From NCBI GenBank assembly GCA_019279435.1, contig JAAALK010000079.1, forward strand, positions 98,419,332-98,483,331: a stretch of 64,000 bases of DNA. The letters are read 5' to 3'. Of this stretch, positions 44,251 through 56,249 are shown piece after piece (position 1 is the first letter of the stretch; each line of letters begins with the position of its first letter). The notes below the pieces were generated by a model. The model was given only the letters and a program-made list of their open reading frames with translations. It was not told the origin of the DNA and did not search any database. A program made the position numbers and the translations under genes. The stretch comes from Zizania palustris. Taxonomy: Eukaryota; Streptophyta; Magnoliopsida; Poales; Poaceae.

Positions 44251-46608
44251 ATGGACAAAAACACAAATTCTGGTGTTTGATGGTCGAGACTTTGGTTATT
44301 GGAAGGTGAACATGGAGGCATATCTACTAAGCCAAGGAAGTGTGATATGGGACATTGTTGATTCCCAATATGTGATTCCTGAAACTCGCACCTTAGAGAC
44401 TGAGAAGTTACAATACGATTGTAATAGCAAAGCAGGAAACATACCGTTCATCAGTCTGAGTCGCAATGAGTTTGACAGGGTCTAGCACCTTCGAACTGCA
44501 CATGATATTTGGTCTAGTTTGAAAACCTTTCATGAGGGCACTACCCAGATTAAGGCTAGGAGGCAAAGCACATATAATCAAGAATATCAAATGTTTGTGC
44601 AAGGCCCCGGCAAATCTGTAGATGCCATGTTTGCTCGATTTGATGGAATTGTGAGCAACTTGCGCTCCACTGGGACTTTAGCTTATTCAGACCGTGATAG
44701 GGCATTCAAACTTCTCTATGCTCTTGATCGTAGCATATGGGAGGTGAAGATCTCTAGTATTGAAGAGTCAGTGAGCTTTGACACTTTGACTTGCGACGAA
44801 TTCTTCAGTAAGCTTAAGTCCACTGAGATTGCCAAGGCGTCTCGTCCAGGATTTGGAAACTCTTTGTTGCCTTCTATTGCTTTGGTTTCCGGTCCTGGTA
44901 TTGGTACCTCATCTGAAGGGAGTCTTTCTAGTGTTTCTGGAGTTTGTGCTTATTCTGGTGGTTTTGACCTGTCCTCTTTGGTCTCTATCACAAAAGAATA
45001 GGTGATCACTCTAGATGATGAGGAGCTAGCTCTCATTGTCAAGAAGTTCACACGCTTCTATAATGATAGATGAGATCAGAGGAAAGGAGGGTCTCGGGGA
45101 TTATTGAGTGTGGAGATCCATCTCACATAAAAGCGAATTGCCCTAAACTAAAAATGAAAAATGAAAATGAGCACAAGTACCAAAAGTGGAACAAGAAACC
45201 CTTCTTTAAGGGGAAGCGTGGCAAAGTGGCTAAGAGAGGAGCCAGAGCCTTTGTGGCTGCCCTCAGTGACATCGATAGTACATCAAGTGAGGAGCCAAGC
45301 TTCGATGAAGAAGAGCCATCCAAGAAAGAAGAAAAGAAGAAGAGAATGGATCTCACCGGCCTTTGCCTCATGGTCGATGGCAACCATAGCAGCAATGAGC
45401 TCGACACTTCTAAGGTATATCTATACTATGATGAGCTTCTTGTTCAAAATGATGAATGCATGATGCTGTCTATTCTCAGGATAGATTACTTAAACTTGCT
45501 GCTAAAGAACGAAAAGAACTAAAATTCAAATTTGAAACTATTTCCACTGAACTTGCAATTTTGAAATCTAAGTCTGATGATGTCGAATGTGAGTCATGTC
45601 TTGTTGTCATGAATGAACTTGCTCAGCTGCATACTACTCATGCTCAAGTTATTGAACAACTTGAAAGTAATCAAAAGCAGTTTTTGGAGGTGGAATCTAC
45701 TCTTGTTGTCATCAACGAATGCATGAACTGTCATTTACTTGTTGAAAGCATTAATTTGAGAGATAGGCATGTTGATGAACTTAAGGCTAGATTGGAGAGT
45801 GTTGAGTGTTCTAACGATGTGCAGCCGGCGTGTCCCACCTGCATCACCCTTTAGGACCAACTCAACTTTGCTAGAGAGCAAGCTGAAAAATTAAAATGTG
45901 AAAATGATTATCTTCTATCCATAGTTGAAAAATGCACTGAAGGGAAGGGTAGGATGGATTTTCTTTTGGCTAAAACAAAATTGTGTGCTGACAGGGCAGG
46001 GTTAGCTCTAGGGTTGGGCTATGAGAGAACCACTCCAAACACTCCGAGCGAAACTGTGTTCACTCCACCCACTACCCTTGAGAGAGAAAGAGCCCAGTTA
46101 GACACCATACAAAAAGCTGAGAATCCTACTCAACCTATTAAAAAATCCCTTCATTCACCAAAGGAAACTCCTCAGCAAAAACCCAAGAAGACTGTGATAT
46201 TTGCGCATGAGACCCATGCTCACACACCCAAGAGAGTGTATCACTGCTCCTACTGTCATCGGGTGGGTCATTTGATTGGGTTTTGCTTTCATCGTATCAA
46301 GGATGAGCGACGTTCTTTTGTGATGAGCTTTTAGGACATGCATTACCCTTGTTTTGGTATGTATGAGTCTGCTTTTCACTCTTATCCTGATTTTGAGGCT
46401 TCCCATGGTCCCATGAGAGATTTTTCCCGTCGTGGTGTACACCATACTTCATATGGTGCTAGACCGTGTGTAAGAGGCTTTGAATCTCGACAGTTTAGGA
46501 GACCTTGTTGTTTTCCAGGTTCGCACTTTGGAGGTAGACCACACACTTTTTATCATGACTCATACCCTATGCATGATCAGTCTACTGCTTTACCTAGTTC
46601 TCGAGTTT
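44251..46608 (+). pseudogene. Gag of element E, broken
   Basis: Recognisable over its length: FDGRDFGYWKVNMEAYLLSQG, TYNQEYQMFVQGPGKSVDAM, ALDRSIWEVKISSIEES, knuckle residues ECGDPSHIKANC, acidic Ser/Lys linker, coiled coil with CxxC pairs, and second knuckle CSYCHRVGHLIGFC. Disabled by a 2-base deletion just after the ATG at 44251 and by stops at 44483 (CAG to TAG against A), 44999 (CAG to TAG), about 45072 (CGA to TGA), about 45853 and 46332 (CAG to TAG), plus a frameshift near 45460. Closest to the gags of A and D. Confidence 0.85.
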
Positions 46609-47809
46609 GACAATGCTGGATTCCTAAACAGTTTTTCACTCACCCCAACACTAAGCATTCAAGATCTTCTAGCATGTTTTGAGGGGGAGTTGTGTAGCAC
46701 TGCATGATCTTTTGTTATATGATTAATTGCTTTTACAAGTACATGCTTTGTTATGCCTTTGAAGTAGTGTCTTTAATACTGTAGATTTCACTTTGCTTGT
46801 TTACATCTGATGTTTGTCATGAGCATGGCTTTTTATTTGTGAAAATTACTTACCTGGTAGCTAGGTCCTTTTCACTTGGATGCTAATACGCAACTTGATA
46901 TTATCAAAAATGTTGTGCTGAAAATTAAAAAATTGAAAATGAAATAAAATGAAATGAAAATGATTGATATTCATGTTGTTTTGTGCTGAATTGAAAAGAT
47001 CCAGGTGGGTTTTCTTTGTCGCACTACTTTATTCTGGACTGCTTACCATGGCACGTTGGTATGAACTGAGACATTGAAGTGTATACCATGACCATTGCTT
47101 TAAGCTTCGGATGGTTTCAACATAGGCTTAGCTTGGTCCGTTAGCATAAGGTTGACATGCAAATAACCCCTGGTACTAAAATGAAAAATAAAAAAAATAA
47201 AAAGATTGAATCAATTGCATATCAAGTTTGTTGGAGCTCCTTGGAGTGGGATATGCTTATCTGGTTAGTATTTGATTAGCTTTTGCATTTCATGCCTTCC
47301 CATGTCTAGTATGCTAGTCTGAGTGGTGATGCTTTTATTTGCTAAAATCTGAAAATGCTTGCTCATGCTTTTGTTTAGATGGTATTCATCTGAGTGTTTC
47401 ATACAGTACTTTTAGACAACATTCAAATCAAATGCTTGTTTGTACTGTAATTGGAGTTACTCATGTTTCAGAAGCTTGCATCTATACTCTACCCTCACAC
47501 CCCTATTTGCATCTTTTTATCATCTTGATGCTTGCATTGCCAAAGGGGGAGAAATGGTTTACATGATGCTTTTGGAGGCTTTTGGATGATTGCTTGGTTA
47601 AGGAGGAGTAATGGCTTTCATGATGCATTGATGCTTTTGCCAAAGATAGGGAGAATGCTTTGCATGGGTTTTTTGCCCAAGGGGAAGATCTTTTATCAAG
47701 TGACAAGTTTTGGCTCTTTTCTGAGTTTTTATGGTCACTTGTGCACTTAACTTGAAACTTTCATCAGGTTTATGTTTGGGGTTGTCAATGCACTGATCAA
47801 GGGGGAGAT
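46609..47809 (+). other. Non-coding 3' region of element E with polypurine tracts
   Basis: Starts with GAGGGGGAGTTG (46681), contains the conserved block (46993-47176), further purine tracts (CAAAGGGGGAGAAATGG near 47546) and the polypurine tract proper CAAGGGGGAGAT at 47798-47809. No coding frame; pol is absent. Confidence 0.75.
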
Positions 47810-50173
47810 TGTGAAACCAAGAGAGGTCGCACTGTGGTTTTTGTCTTTATGATGAGTGATTGACAAGGTTGAGCGATCTGGTGAATGAGTAAGTGATGGT
47901 TTGATTGCATCGATGGGATTGATGTGTGGTTATAGAGAGTGGATGACGAGGGGATCGGTGTGCATTGCATTTTGTGTTTTGGCTTGTCTCATGTGTGCAG
48001 GGTGGAGATGCTAACCAACTGTCAGCGGCGGGTGATCTAGGGTCGAGCAGGGAGCTCGATGCTAGGGAATCAAGGATATCAAGTGAAGTTGGAGATGATC
48101 TCAGGAGTGCACGAGGAGATAGAGCAAGACATGAACGGATGGATGGTCAAGACAATGACGATCAAGACAGTGAAAGGGAGGCTAGTGCAAGTGATTAGGC
48201 GACTCGAGGGGATCGAGAGCGGGAGAGACTTGTGGCGGTCGAGTTCGTGGATTGGCTTCACATGTCGGTGATCGAGGAGGTTTTGTCGATTTTTGCTGAA
48301 AATCGTCTCATCTCTAAATGTTCTTAAATTCCAATAATTAAGAGTTTATTTTCGTTTAGTAATTTAGATTAAGTGTAAACTTTTAGTATTTTTCGGAATT
48401 GTCAAAATTTTGAAAATATATTAAAGGTATAGGTTTAAGTGTTGTAATAAATTAGGTATATTCTTTGTGTATTTTCTGGATTTTAATTCTGAAAAATACC
48501 AAAGGGTATTTCAGGTTTAATTAGTTTTAAGTATTAATTTGAATTAAATCCTAGGGGCATTTTAGGTTTTTCCTATGTGGGCTTGCCTATATAAAGGTTC
48601 CAAAGGCTTAGGGTTTGTGGGACTAGGGTGGCTGTCATTAGATTCTTTTTTTGGCTAAACATTTAGGAGCTACCAAATCTCAATACTATTCAGGCATTTC
48701 TTCTTTGTTTGATTCTGAATCAATATGCTTCTCTGTTCACCGTTCGACTAAAAGCACAGAACCAGCGATGGCCTCTGTATGCTGTAGCGTATGTGCTATT
48801 CTTCCTGTGATTCGTTTTTGAGACCCTTGTTTGAGAAGGTTTGATGCTGTTTTCGAATCTAAGGATTTTATTACTTTTGTTGATCTTCACTCCAGAGTTC
48901 CATTTTCGAAGTTTGCAACCTGTTTCAACTTTTTCTTTGGACAGAATGTTAGGCTGAATACTCTATCACATTTCTGCTTGCTTGTCTCTGTGTTCATCTC
49001 CTCTCCCTATGCGTTGTCATGGCAAAGGGGAGCTGTTCACGGTCAGATTTCCTGCTATCTCTCATGATCTTTTTGATGTGATGTTGAATGTTCTTGGAGT
49101 TCATTCGGTTGCTTTTTTCTGCAAGTTTTTGTCTATTGTAATTTTTTTTATCCGCCGCCGATGAAGGCAAGATCATTTTGAGGAAATCTTTTGCACACTG
49201 CTGCCTATCTTTTGATGCTCTGGAGTGTTCATCCTCTTTGATTCGCTCTGATTGGATCTTACACTGAGATTTCTTGTATCGCCACATGCTGAACCTATTC
49301 TTACTTTAGTTTCTCATCGATTTATACTGCTGAATCTTGAGCATCGTTCTTTTGAGGAATCAACTGTTCTTGGTCATTTTAGTACTGTCACAGGGCTTGA
49401 ACTTTTTCAGCCAGAGCAGTCAAGAGATATACCAAGCTGATTGCCTCTGTTTTCTTAACAAATCATCAGTATTGCTCCCATATATGATTATCTGCTTACC
49501 AGTTCTATCCTTCACTAACTATGCTGAGCAACATCTTTGACTTATGTTGTCTATGTGCTCAAGTAGTGCTTGAAGTATCTCCTGTGCTCTCCCAGAAGAG
49601 CAGTGTTAACCACTTATCAATTCATATGAGAGGTATCATTTTTTCTATCAGGAATCACTTTCAGTTCCACCAAATAGCTGTTAGGACCACTGTCTTGTGC
49701 TCCATACACAGTCCTTCAGATAAGGAACAGCTCTTGAAGGTTTCTGCCAAGAAGATTTCCTCTCAGCAACATACATCAGTACTCCACTAAAAATGTTAAA
49801 CTGAAAAAGGATGTAATCAATTTGAAGTAATCAGAATCACAAATGTCACGTATGGCCCTGTTCTTTTTCTTGTTTTTATCTGGATTTGTCATATCTCAAA
49901 AGTGATGGTTTTTACTTTAGTCGGAGTATCAAACACCGAACTACGTTAGTCAGCAATTCATTCTCCGATTTACTTAGGAAATCGGCATTTCAGACTCCGA
50001 CTACTCTGATTTGGTGTTTCATAGATCGATTAGGTAGAAAAAGTTTTATAATTGATTTTTAATAGGACTTGTTCTTTTGGAGGTGCGTTGGGTTTTTTAA
50101 AAAACCATCTTCTTTATGAAAATTTGTTGAGGCGCCTATTCACTCCTCCTCTAGTCGCCATTCCGATCCTACA
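47810..50173 (+). repeat. 3' LTR of element E (2364 bp)
   Basis: TGTGAAACCAAGAG ... GATCCTACA. Same order of sequence as the 5' LTR with one large internal gap and scattered base changes, so the two have diverged noticeably. TATA CTATATAAAG near 48588. The TCGG dyad is at 49918-50032 with some CCGA/CGG sites turned to TCGA/TGG. Confidence 0.9.
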
Positions 50174-50543
50174 ACTACCAAGATTGGTAGTGGTCGAATG
50201 TATTTCATACCGTATCGGCCTTCCACTCCGGCTAACCAATGGAGCATCGATGTGATCCTCCTGCAAAAGAAAAAAGAATCAAGAGCAGAGGGAAAAAGAC
50301 TGTAGAAACAAGCTAGGAGTTGCGAGAACCGAAACAATCCTCAGGGTTGACATCAGTGAAGGATTGGTCCATCGAAAGGAAAAAATACTTTGAATGATGG
50401 TTGAAGATGTGCTGACTCGTCTAGCGCACTCATCTCTTGTAAGGGACTGACGCTAGCCTACACGCAACCTAGGAAGGGAACTCCCAAAGGATGATCGAGT
50501 CGTCCATGGAAAAGATCCGACTGAACTCCAGAGAGCTCGTCAC
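50174..50543 (-). pseudogene. Antisense ORF region of gypsy H, middle piece
   Basis: Lies between E's right LTR and solo LTR F. Read leftwards on the minus strand it contains an acceptor-like TTTTCTTTTGCAG at about 50257-50270, then a short exon ending GMKYIRPLPILV at E's insertion site. Confidence 0.5.
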
Positions 50544-51706
50544 TGAGGAGCCATGCTGAAGAGCGTGGGCCTCATAGCTCCAGATGTGATGAGTGATTGT
50601 CAACAGAAGTCAAAGAGAACACGAGAGGAGAAGACCTGCTGTGTTTAGGCCGCATGTGACTCAGGTACACGGGCAATGAGCGACTGTCAGGCAGAGGGGC
50701 CACGAAGTCGGGCTAGCCCATTCCGGGTACATGGGCTAGGAGCAGCAGAGGATCCACTGGGCTATTGACCAGGATTGACTCAGGTACACGGGAGGCGAGC
50801 GATTGCCGGGCTGAGAGAGCTACAGAATCGGGCCGGCCCAATCCGGGCACCTGGTGCAAATTAAGTCGGTGGACGCTTTGTCAGTTTCGGCGCAAAACTG
50901 ACGATCGCTGATTTCGGATCTGACCGTTCTGAGGTGAAGCCATAGTCACTACGAAAGCTCCGCTTCAGGATAAGTCATCTGTAATTAGGAGTTTACTATT
51001 TTGCCTTTAGGCTAACAGTCAGTCAGTCAAGTCTGTAAAAATATCCTAAGGGCATTTTGGTCTTTTCCATTTTATTTCAGCGTCTGTAAAAACCCTAAGG
51101 GTCTTTTGGTTTTTTCCTAGGCTATTGGGCTGCCTATAAATAGGGCCCCAATCCCTAGGGTTAGGATTACCATTTCTGAAATCACTTTTTAATACAAGAG
51201 ATTGGGTCACTTTTGTTCATCTCCTGGTGTTTTGTCCCTCTCCACCGTCATTGTTTTCTGCGCACGCCGCCGTTGTTCATCGCAAGCAAACCAAGCTCGC
51301 AGATCATATCTCAGGCTTTTGATCGCCTCGATGTTTGTGTTTTGGTTGTTTTTTCTTCTGATCTGAGTTCGCATCTTAATATTTTTCGCTTGAAGTTTCT
51401 GCAATCTTCTTGCTTTCGCAGTCGTCTCACCGAGCGATATCCTTACTCTTGTTGATCATTTCGTTCGGTTGATAGTCTACTGATTTTGCTGCAAACTTAC
51501 TAGTACTCTCATGGACTACAATAGAGAGCCTGTTGGCCTAGAAAGCTAGCTATCCAGCTAATCAGCTAGTATCTACTAGCAACCAACTGAGTTCGCGTGT
51601 AGCAGTTGCTTCTAATGTTTTTTTTGTATTTCCTGAATCATTCTATTTATGGCCTCAGTTTTCTAGTGTCTACTCGAGTGCCTATGAGTCTTAGCAAAGC
51701 AGGGCT

Positions 51707-52699
51707 TGATGTAAACAGTTGGGTGGCCCGATCTTTCGGTGAGAGGATAGGATAAGGTAACTTCGATTGGATGGAGACGGCGTTGACGACCCGACTACAA
51801 CCGTACGAAACGTTCGTGTTGCGCCTTAGCGATCGATACACCAACTTCAAGGGTTGTTGATCTTATCGGTGATCAACCTTGTTCCTGCAAGCAATCGAAG
51901 AACAAGCAAGAACAAGATAAAGGAGCAACTACAATTGCTAGATGTGAAAGACGCACAAAGGGTAGTTGGGGTTCTGAAACGTGAAACCGGCGATCTAACC
52001 GATCACGGGTTTACACGGACAAGTAGCATTGGCTAAACTTTTATCTAATCAAAACCCGCCTTACAACTGAAGTCTCTAGGGGTATTTATAGCCCTAGGGA
52101 CGTCCCCAAAGTTTGGAAAACTTATTACATATGGAAAGGACTAATTATTTCCAAAACAGATTGACTAAAAAATGGAAATTCCGTGCTTAATTGGTTCGGC
52201 CTGAAAAAGGAGCACACATTGATTTGGTGATTGCGATCTCCTCTGATGGAATCTGGAGGTGTAGCTGGATCCGTTGGAAAGAGGCCATCTCAAGCTTTCC
52301 AAAAAGTCCAAGATCACCATAATTGGAGCTTCCATATAAAAGTTATGTGCGTTTGAATTTCGTATTGTTCCTGCAGTCCGAGTGTGAATCCCACACGTGT
52401 AGAACTTTATCTCCACTTTTTATTGACACAAAAATGACGTCTCAAAGTTGCATATTATATTTGGATTAACTTGACTTGGTCCCCAATCAACTTCCATGAT
52501 GTTCCATGCTCTTGATGTGCTCTTAACGTGTCGCTTGATCCATGAAAGAATTTCTGTAATTGAAAACAAAGCCAACTCATTGTGTAGCATCCTTAGCTCA
52601 AATATATAAAATGTAAATCTAATATAGAATGAATGAACCTTGGGTTGTTTATTGTAAAGTATAAGCATGGTTATATCCGAGCTAGTGATGTCCTCATCA
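51707..52699 (-). repeat. 3' LTR of element J (993 bp)
   Basis: Identical to the other LTR over nearly its whole length, except for the first 40 bases or so (plus-strand left end), where the right LTR has about 13 extra bases, and single changes. Contains minus-strand TATA CTATAAATACC near 52083-52092 and the last 92 codons of the gag-like ORF. Confidence 0.93.
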
Positions 52700-54222
52700 T
52701 TCTCTCCTTCTTGGCTGCAAACCGTCCTCGGTTTGTTCTTGTGTTCCTCATCAATGCAACTCCTAGCAAAAGAACCATTATTGTGCAGTATCTCTTGTTC
52801 TTTAAACATGTGGTGAATTGAAGAAAACCAACTCACCAAATCCTTTGCTTGAACAAATGACATCGAATATGTACTTTTATATATGGGAGCAGGAATTGTG
52901 GCATTGCTAAGCAGCCCACAAGGCTCTCCTTCTTGAAAACAAACCTGTGTATTTAAATCAAAACAAGAGACTCTCGAGATAATAGGATTAGTTAAAGCAC
53001 CTTGGTCGAGACTATTATTTTCAGAATTTACATGTTGTTTCAAATCTGAACATATGTAAACTCTATGCACAAAGTATACTCCTTGATCATTGTATTTTCC
53101 AATTACGTGAAAACTCGTTTGATCAGGACATGGCAAATCAGGTCTAGTGAGTAATTTCTCATTTAAAGTACTAAGTTCACAAAGATCATCAAGTTCAATA
53201 TAACCCCAAGTATTTAAAGAAGATAACAATTTCTGTTCTTCCTTTTCACTAGTAATGTGAACAACATGTATCAAATCACTTAAAGGTTTGGCAACAAAGT
53301 CAACCTGTTCATTAACTAGTTGTGGCATGTATACTAGTGAAGTATTAACACACAACTCTTCTTTATTACAAGGAGTGTCAAGCAAATCATCTGGTAACAA
53401 AGCAATTTCAGCAAAAGATTCTACTAACGGTGGCTCTATAATAGCATGAATAGTGGACAATTGTGTTTTATCAGGAGTACACTCACCTTGATTAATTTCA
53501 GCACATAAATTACCTTGCAAAACATTTTCCGATGATGTAAGTGCATTTTTATTCTCCTTTTCCGGTTCAAAGTTAGTAGTACTAGCAAGAAAACTGATTG
53601 GTGTCGCCTCTAAATCAATAGCAATCTGAATTTCAGCTCGACATGCAAGTTCAAACAATTGAGAGAGAGAATTATATGTTTCATGAAGAAGCATTTCCTG
53701 AATTTCCTTGTTAAGCCCACGTAAAAACCTTTGTTCTATAGATTCTTCACATTCATCTATAGCACAACGTAATAAACAAGTATGCATATCATGATAGTAT
53801 GAGGCAACACTTCTGCTATCTTGTTTTAAACATTGTAGTTTCTTTAATAGAATATCGGCATAATATGGAGGAACAAACGCATCTCTCAAATATTTCTTTA
53901 AGTCTTTCCAAGATTGAGGTATTTTATCATGTCTACAAAGATGTTTCCAATGATATGCAGCATCTTTAACTAACACTTTAGAGGCAGCCATAACCTTTTC
54001 TCTTTTAGACAAGTTATACTTTTTAAATTCATTATCTACATCTAGCTCCCATTGAATATATGCATGAGGATCATAATTTCCTTCAAAATAAGGTATTGTA
54101 CATTTGAACCTGGCTAGAAATTCATCACATACCTCATATTTATCGTGTTGATCCCTCATGTGTCGATGAAGATATTGATATTGAGCTTCACTATATCCTA
54201 TCTCCTTGTGTATCCCTGCCAT
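52420..54222 (-). CDS. Gag-like protein of element J, C-terminus inside the 3' LTR
   Basis: About 600 codons from ATG at 54222 (MAGIHKEIGYSEAQY). The first 240 residues are a Ty3-gypsy type retrotransposon gag domain: CTIPYFEGNYDPHAYIQWE, KVLVKDAAYHWKHLC, SWKDLKKYLRDAFVPPYY, QDSRSVASYYHDM, RFLRGLNKEIQEM. No CCHC knuckle follows; instead there is a long acidic region without a recognised domain. The frame passes through the polypurine tract at about 52700 and ends after 92 codons inside the LTR. No internal stop, and near-identical LTRs support a recently active copy. Probably forms particles or binds RNA; whether it is complete without a knuckle is unclear. Confidence 0.82.
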   Translation of the reverse strand: MAGIHKEIGYSEAQYQYLHRHMRDQHDKYEVCDEFLARFKCTIPYFEGNYDPHAYIQWELDVDNEFKKYNLSKREKVMAASKVLVKDAAYHWKHLCRHDKIPQSWKDLKKYLRDAFVPPYYADILLKKLQCLKQDSRSVASYYHDMHTCLLRCAIDECEESIEQRFLRGLNKEIQEMLLHETYNSLSQLFELACRAEIQIAIDLEATPISFLASTTNFEPEKENKNALTSSENVLQGNLCAEINQGECTPDKTQLSTIHAIIEPPLVESFAEIALLPDDLLDTPCNKEELCVNTSLVYMPQLVNEQVDFVAKPLSDLIHVVHITSEKEEQKLLSSLNTWGYIELDDLCELSTLNEKLLTRPDLPCPDQTSFHVIGKYNDQGVYFVHRVYICSDLKQHVNSENNSLDQGALTNPIISRVSCFDLNTQVCFQEGEPCGLLSNATIPAPIYKSTYSMSFVQAKDLVSWFSSIHHMFKEQEILHNNGSFARSCIDEEHKNKPRTVCSQEGENDEDITSSDITMLILYNKQPKVHSFYIRFTFYIFELRMLHNELALFSITEILSWIKRHVKSTSRAWNIMEVDWGPSQVNPNIICNFETSFLCQ

Positions 54223-54249
54223 GATCAGTAGTAGACAAGAAACATACAA

Positions 54250-55229
54250 ATAATATGTACGCTCCTATTAACTACAAGGTTGTGGAGGCACAAAAATCAC
54301 ACTCGCTCAATCCTGTTTCAAGCTCTTACAAGTTCTTACCAATGCAAGCAGGAGGTGTTGTACACCGACTTAACCACAAACAACATGGAGATTAGATGTA
54401 TCGATGCCTTGGCAAACACTTGGTTGTACAAGCTGTAGTCAAATCTGTGGAGCTCTAGGTAGGCTGAAATATGTAGCAAGGAAAACTAGAACCACATTAG
54501 CATAAGCAAACTGAGTAATTGTTCAACGTCGGTATTGTGCTGATCCTAGGCTTGAACGTACTAGAGACGCGAGCCTAGACACAAACGATACCACTAAACC
54601 GACAAAGGAAGAACTAGCTTTCCTCCTCTTTTGTCACAAGTTTTTTTTTCTTCACTTTTTTTTCGCTCTTTTTTTCTCTTCTTTTTTTTGGTGCGGCTTT
54701 TTTTTCTTTTTTTAGCACCCTTTTGCCTTTTCTTTTTTCCGTTTTTTTAAAGAACAAATGATGAGGTGTATACACAAACTCTTACTGCAAGACTCCCAAG
54801 CTTTGTACGATCTAAAACAGATAGGAAACTACTGAATATGAAGATGACTCTAAAATGAAAAACATAGATCTGGTTGTAATCTTTCCAAAATGTATCAAAA
54901 CTCTCCAATCCGAGTTGGTATGTGCGAGATATGACAGTTCTAGTAACACCTGCACAACCTGCCCGAATTATACCCGAATTCCAGAATAACAAACCGACTA
55001 AACAGACCAAAACACGGTGGTAAAAACGTGACAACAACTCGAAACTCTAAACGAACTAAACGCTAAGACCAGCAACTTCACACGACGATGCAACCAAAAA
55101 CTCAAAATACCGATACTAAGCAGAACTAGTAATAGGCTCAAAGAGGCTTGGATCTCGGGTAATTTTTTTTTTGTGTGGCTTTTTCTGGCTATAGGAAAAA
55201 ATGAAATAAAAACTCACCGAGCAACGAAA
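54250..55229 (-). other. Leader region of element J
   Basis: About 1 kb between the primer site and the ORF. On the plus strand it holds a T-rich low-complexity tract at 54635-54750 (A-rich in the transcript). No convincing ORF. Confidence 0.6.
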
Positions 55230-55241
55230 GCTCTGATACCA
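55230..55241 (-). promoter_or_regulatory. Primer binding site of element J
   Basis: Minus strand TGGTATCAGAGC, two bases from the LTR border at 55244. iMet type, the same as the copia elements even though J's gag is gypsy-like. Confidence 0.85.
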
Positions 55242-55243
55242 CT

Positions 55244-56249
55244 TGATGTAGACTTGATGGGTATGATTTGGATGGCCCGATCTTTCGGTGAGTTGATAGA
55301 GATAAGGTAACTTCGATTGGATGGAGACGGCGTTGACGACCCGACTACAACCGTACGAGACGTTCGTGTTGCGCCTTAGCGATCGATACACCAACTTCAA
55401 GGGTTGTTGATCTTATCGGTGATCAACCTTGTTCCTGCAAGCAATCGAAGAACAAGCAAGAACAAGATAAAGGAGCAACTACAATTGCTAGATGTGAAAG
55501 ACGCACAAAGGGTAGTTGGGGTTCTGAAACGTGAAACCGGCGATCTAACCGATCACGGGTTTACACGGACAAGTAGCATTGGCTAAACTTTTATCTAATC
55601 AAAACCCGCCTTACAACTGAAGTCTCTAGGGGTATTTATGGCCCTAGGGACGTCCCCAAAGTTTGGAAAACTTATTACATATGGAAAGGACTAATTATTT
55701 CCAAAACAGATTGACTAAAAAATGGAAATTCCGTGCTTAATTGGTTCGGCCTGAAAAAGGAGCACACATTGATTTGGTGATTGCGATCTCCTCTGATGGA
55801 ATCTGGAGGTGTAGCTGGATCCGTTGGAAAGAGGCCATCTCAAGCTTTCCAAAAAGTCCAAGATCACCATAATTGGAGCTTCCATATAAAAGTTATGTGC
55901 GTTTGAATTTCGTATTGTTCCTGCAGTCCGAGTGTGAATCCCACACGTGTAGAACTTTATCTCCACTTTTTATTGACACAAAAATGACGTCTCAAAGTTG
56001 CATATTATATTTGGATTAACTTGACTTGGTCCCCAATCAACTTCCATGATGTTCCATGCTCTTGATGTGCTCTTAACGTGTCGCTTGATCCATGAAAGAA
56101 TTTCTGTAATTGAAAACAAAGCCAACTCATTGTGTAGCATCCTTAGCTCAAATATATAAAATGTAAATCTAATATAGAATGAATGAACCTTGGGTTGTTT
56201 ATTGTAAAGTATAAGCATGGTTATATCCGAGCTAGTGATGTCCTCATCA
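55244..56249 (-). repeat. 5' LTR of element J (1006 bp)
   Basis: TGATGTAGACTTGATGG ... GATGTCCTCATCA. In this copy the TATA of the other LTR (CTATAAATACC) reads CCATAAATACC near 55633-55642. The 82-codon frame 55970-56218 is the LTR copy of the gag-like ORF's end, not a separate gene. Confidence 0.93.

Larger units (their letters stand above)
41365..50173 (+). mobile_element. Element E: gag-only SIRE-type copia with very long LTRs
   Basis: 5' LTR 41365-44187, iMet primer site, gag, 3' region, polypurine tract, 3' LTR 47810-50173. Pol is missing altogether: the gag C-terminus is followed within about 70 bp by the 3'-region motif GAGGGGGAGTTG. Inserted in gypsy H; flanks GTTAC (left) and ACTAC (right) look like a target duplication with two mutations, since H's antisense frame resumes across it. 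Non-autonomous by structure and also decayed. Confidence 0.88.
51707..56249 (-). mobile_element. Element J: young non-autonomous LTR retrotransposon with one gag-like ORF
   Basis: Two nearly identical LTRs (51707-52699 and 55244-56249), termini TGATG..CATCA forming a 5-bp inverted repeat, target duplication GGGCT (51702-51706 and 56250-56254) in solo LTR F. The minus strand is the coding strand: primer site at 55230-55241 (TGGTATCAGAGC), about 1 kb leader, a gag-like ORF (54222-52420) and a purine tract (AAGAAGGAGAGAA) next to the 3' LTR. There is no protease, RT, RNase H or integrase, so it must use enzymes from elsewhere. About 4.5 kb long. Confidence 0.93.

Noticed and set aside
54635..54750. 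Poly(A) tail of a LINE or processed gene (T-rich tract)
   Set aside because: It is a mixed T-rich low-complexity tract in the leader of LTR element J, with no LINE frame or target duplication beside it.
55970..56218. Separate 82-codon gene in J's right LTR
   Set aside because: It is the LTR copy of the end of J's gag-like ORF, without the upstream part.
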